NCBI GenBank assembly: GCA_014529385.2
Contig: CM043955.1
Coordinates: 136,970,108 to 137,030,107 of the forward strand
Length of the DNA: 60,000 bases
Source: Adiantum capillus-veneris
Taxonomy: Eukaryota > Streptophyta > Polypodiopsida > Polypodiales > Pteridaceae
Direction: 5' to 3'
Made by a program: the position numbers and the translations under genes. How positions within the stretch are numbered: the stretch's first letter is position 1; every line of letters begins with the position of its first letter. Under the pieces are notes generated by a model that was not told the DNA's origin, searched no databases, and worked only from the letters and a program-made list of their open reading frames with translations. Of the stretch, positions 56,526 through 60,000 are shown one piece after another.

Positions 56526-58050
56526 TTAAAAGGATGTCATCACCTTTTGGAACCAGTTATTCCAATTGGTAATAGGTGAGGATTTTAGCCAATAGTTCTC
56601 TATTACCTTGGGTGCCTCATCGAGTTGCAAGGGTAGTAAGGTACTCTCCCATGAACAAACTTGAAGTAGTGCATCAGGTAATAATTGAACAATGGGAGGT
56701 GTCAAATCTTTTGTAGCTTCATGGAGGCTGCCTATGGTAGGTGGAGGTTGTGTAGAAGCTTTTACCTCTATGGATGCATTACATGAGGAGCTAGAAGCTT
56801 CATGGAACTCTCGCTTTCCTGAGCTAAGCCGAATAGATTGGTTTTGCCTTGGAACCCAAACTAGCTATGGAATAGGTGTGTAGCATTCTGTGATTATTCC
56901 CTTCCCACGGTCTTCCATCGGCTTTGGAATCACAAGGTTTGACTCACATGGCTTTGTAGTGTATAGGGAAGGACAAGATTTAGATTTAGGTACCCAAATT
57001 CGATCATTTCCATCATAGTAGCCTTGGGCTTCTAATAGTTGTTTAGGGATCCAACATGATTTGGTTTTCACCTTCTTAACCTGAGTGGACGCCTTCCTTC
57101 GAGGTTTCCTTTGTGAATTAACTTGAACCATAGGGGGGTCCGATAATGATACCTTGGGAACCCATTGATATGTACCCTTGGTCAAATTGCGTGGAGCCTT
57201 TGATGTAGCATTGTCTGTCGTAGCCATGGAAGTTGAAGCTTTAGAGGGTTGTGCTACTGGCAAGGATGTGAATTTTTGGATTGGCAATATTTTGTTGTTT
57301 TTTGTGTTATGAAGAGGTGATATTTCAGGTGTTATTCCTTGAGCTGTAGGGCCATGACTTGGTTTCTGTGTTGTGATACTCCTAGTCTCCCAATCGATAT
57401 TACATTTGACTGCACACATCCATTTGCACCCCAGGTTTATATTACCCTCCATAGTACCAACAGGCATGACCAAAAAGCTTTAAACCACGGTTCCATTGTC
57501 ATAAATAACAAGAGTGTGTAGGATTCCAAAAATAGTGGTCTTCTTCTTATTGACACCCTTGACTTGGATGGTGCTTGTGGATAGGGGTGGTTTTCCTAGC
57601 TGACACCAAACTCCATAGGATAACAAACTATGTTGAGCTCCTGTATCCAATAATGATTTATGTAGTACTCTCCCATAGAGGCTATTTAGTTCAATTGGAT
57701 ATCGTAGAGGTGGCTCAGATTCCAATGAATCATCATCAATGTCTTCAAAAAACGCTTTCATGATTCCCAAATTAGCCTCTCGTTGGCGTCTAAGACATTG
57801 TTGTCTTTCTCCAACCTCAACTCTTGCTTGGATCTTTTTAAGCTCTACCTGTTCTTTGGCTGCTTTCTTTTGATGGATGGCTTGTAGCTCTTCCTGACTT
57901 AGAGGATCATAGTACCTTTTGAATTTACTCCCATTGAGGAATCCAATGGTTTCAACTCCATCTAGAGTCTCCACACAAATGGTACCTTGCTAGGTAATTT
58001 CACACACTTGAAATGATCCTTTTCCCGCATATTTCAACTTTTTCTTTTTG
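56526..58050 (-). pseudogene. Element C pol 3' end: integrase C-terminus, protease-like domain, W-rich tail
   Basis: Minus-strand remnant homologous to 31,214-32,607 of the main element. It begins at about 58,045 with LKYAGKGSFQVCEI, then a stop, VETLDGVETIGFLNGSKFKR and a basic helix (AAKEQVELKKIQARVEV). The protease-like domain has LHKSLLDTGAQHSLLSYGVW (aspartate near 57,643) and, after a TAA at 57,480-57,482, FLVMPVGTMEGNINLGCKWM, the LG-x-x-W-type end. The tail has TYQWVPKVS (about 57,160), KSCWIPKQL, RIWVPKSKS (about 56,985), and, after another stop at about 56,865, VWVPRQ; it ends at TAA 56,526-56,528. Two or three stops and no clear frameshift over 1.5 kb. RT and the integrase core are not present to the right. 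Confidence 0.85.
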
Positions 58051-60000
58051 TTGGAGAGGGGGAAAGGGGAACACACCCAACACACAACAAAATGCCTCAC
58101 TATAGCCTAGGGTATACACAACGCCCCAATTCACTAGAGTTAACCTTCAAAACTCGGCACTACCCGCAAACAAACCACTGCTTGCACACAATCATACGCA
58201 CACACACCTTGTAATACACTAGATAGACTCAATCTCTCCTCTCGGCTCAATTCACAGCCTTCCACATGCACACAGCCTCTCTCTACCTCTCTTTGCATGG
58301 CCAACTTCGGGGGGGGGGGGGAGGGGGGGGGGCACACACGCCGATACACGCCCGGAACCACATGTACACAAGCAGAGAAGAGAAGGGGGAATGACGCCCA
58401 AAAACAATAGAGAATAGCCTTCTAGCATATGCAACACCATATACAACCAATACACTGCCGGCATGAACCTCGGCAACAAAAACAATCGCGCAAAGCCTAC
58501 ACAGGCCAAGGAGCATCATGGCCAAAAAGCCCTTAAAAAATAACTTCTATGTCCTTTTATAAGGCTTGGCTAAGGCTAAAAAAGAAAAAAATAAGGAGCT
58601 AGAAAGCTCATACAACCAATTGAAGCTTCCTTTAGAAGTTTTTTGCATTGCCACCACTTGGCATAGTCTATTTTGACAACCTTTGCATGGCACTTCTCTT
58701 GGCTCTTTGTCCGCTCAATTTGGCCAACCTTGCACTTGCACTTTTGGTACTTTGGACTCCTCTCGGATTGGTTCTCTCTCTCTCTCTCTTCCCTTGCTTA
58801 ACATTTGTGGTGGGCTAAGCCCCTTGTATCGACCATTGAAGCCATTGAATTATCACTCTATCCCTCTTGCTATCCACTGGTGGGACCCCTCCCCATGAGA
58901 ACAATAGCGACATCGCTATTGGGGGGGCACTTTGCCCTAAAAAAAACTGGCCCCTTACAGGACGCGTGTGAATCTGGCCCTAAGTGGGCGCTACCTGCCA
59001 TGTCATCATACAACCACCGCCGACTGTGGCCACGCCAGCGCGCCCCACCAACACAGGACACCCCACGGGCACTGTCGTCACCTCCCTCGACCAAAACCGG
59101 CACCAGTCGCCGCCTGCACAACACCACCTAGCACACACCATCGCCAAGGAGCTCACGCTCGCCTCACATGCCTCAAATGGGTGCCCTCATCTGGGTTAAG
59201 GACCCCGCCATCCAGTCTCCCCCTAATGCATGTGGGGCAATTCAGGCCACGTGGCAGCCCCTTGGGAATCACCCTCCAAACTTTTTTTTAAAAAAATAAA
59301 TTTGATGTAAAAAAATCCTCTTCACCTTCAACATCTTGCCATTTGTCGCTCGGAACTTCGGTTCCCAATCAGCAAAGCCCGGTCGCAACTCCATGATGTC
59401 GACTTGAAAAATGCCTAACTTTAACCACAACTCAATACTCCCCGAGCCCCCGAACCGAGGCTGCAAAAATGGATCAAAGTATCTACAATCAATCCCAAAC
59501 AAGTGTCCCCAATCTTCTGGCTTCTATATCTTTCTACTCCGGGCTCCGTTTGATGTGCAGTCAATTCTTGCTAGCTCCGTATGATGCATATCCTGCTCTT
59601 GAACCTTGTCGAGGCTCAAAAGACGCCAAATTGCACGATCCCCCATGTGGTCAAGTGGGCATTAACCTAGCCCCTGTAAAACTTCACCTGGCCATAAACT
59701 ACAATCCGTGGCTCCTATCTACAATCTGAAAAGACAGGTAGGCTCCATAAATCGAGCACTACACGCCTATATCCTGACTTCCCACTGTCCCCGACTGCCC
59801 TGTCCTGCAAGAGTCTGCAACACACTGAACCTTCAACCTTTAATAACTTGGGCTCCGTAGCTCTGTTTTGTGAGCCATCTGGACCTGGTCCTTCAGCAAT
59901 TTAAGCTCTACATTCTTGGACCCAAATACTGCATCTTGAATCTCCTTCATTTGCTCTCCATGTTAGCCCCTTATGGAGCCCTTGTTGGCCTATAAACCAC
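58051..60000. other. No gene recognised; poly-G tract at 58,309-58,332
   Basis: The element C reading stops at about 58,050. Beyond it are a poly-G stretch (58,309-58,332, one A), a short (TC)n at about 58,770-58,790 and a C-rich segment at 58,960-59,280. Frames up to 108 codons occur on both strands, but they have no motif I recognise. It may be LTR or inner sequence of another element whose partner lies outside the window. Confidence 0.4.

Noticed and set aside
58051-60000. C-rich frames of ~80-108 codons as genes
   Set aside because: Overlapping on both strands in a C-rich stretch, with no recognisable motif.

Overview
This is nuclear DNA from a land plant with a large, repeat-rich genome. 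The evidence is many layers of Ty3-type LTR retrotransposons, one of them primed by an exact match to the 3' end of plant tRNA-Asp, together with plant-style LINE remnants, a chromodomain-bearing integrase and many long (GA)n, (GT)n and poly-C tracts. I found no intact cellular protein gene, no rRNA and no credible functional tRNA. The sequence alone does not fix the species; a fern, another seed-free plant or a gymnosperm-like genome is plausible, but that is inference.

Layout. 0-2.3 kb: minus-strand Ty3 reverse transcriptase (RT) remnant, split by a ~0.7 kb insertion. 2.4-5.5 kb: plus-strand gag-protease remnant, a distant relative of the large element further right, ending in a compound microsatellite (5.5-6.0 kb). 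6-10.6 kb: mostly unrecognised DNA with small duplications. About 10.9-13.55 kb: minus-strand chromovirus 3' end (integrase, chromodomain, polypurine tract, LTR). 13.55-20.68 kb continuing at 39.16-39.48 kb: element B, a minus-strand Ty3 element (integrase end, pol tail, spacer, extra ORF3, polypurine tract, LTR), cut in two by the main element. 20,683-39,161: the main element, 18.5 kb, complete with 909/911-bp LTRs, a perfect 5-bp target duplication (GTTAG), primer binding site, gag, protease, RT/RNase H, integrase, a second protease-like domain, a W-rich tail, a 2.2-kb spacer, a 1,109-codon ORF3 and a polypurine tract. 39.5-42.1 kb: LTR scrap joined to the 5' half of an L1-like LINE. 44.6-47.7 kb: a second L1-like LINE (RT). 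48-49.7 kb: a SINE-like tRNA head and a dense microsatellite cluster. 49.8-51.37 kb: a third non-LTR RT, plus strand, cut by a long LTR (51,371-54,628) of a further minus-strand element. 56.5-58.05 kb: element C, minus strand, another pol tail with a protease-like domain and polypurine tract. 58-60 kb: nothing recognised.

The main element, B, C and the 2.4-5.5 kb remnant belong to one lineage by protein similarity read here by eye. The main element and B share two unusual traits: a large ORF downstream of pol that resembles no env I recognise (conserved N- and C-terminal domains, coiled coils between), and repeated palindromic motifs in the LTR and in the spacer before that ORF. The palindromes keep the same ATCG/CGAT-type core but have different arms in each element, sit at the same relative place in each LTR (about 62-63% along), and recur at ~273-bp spacing in both. 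That combination looks like a co-evolving DNA-site system inside one retrotransposon lineage and is the best candidate here for something undescribed. The main element's two long downstream frames decay mainly by nonsense transitions with hardly any frameshift, as expected for a methylated, fairly young insertion (about 3.5% LTR divergence by hand count).
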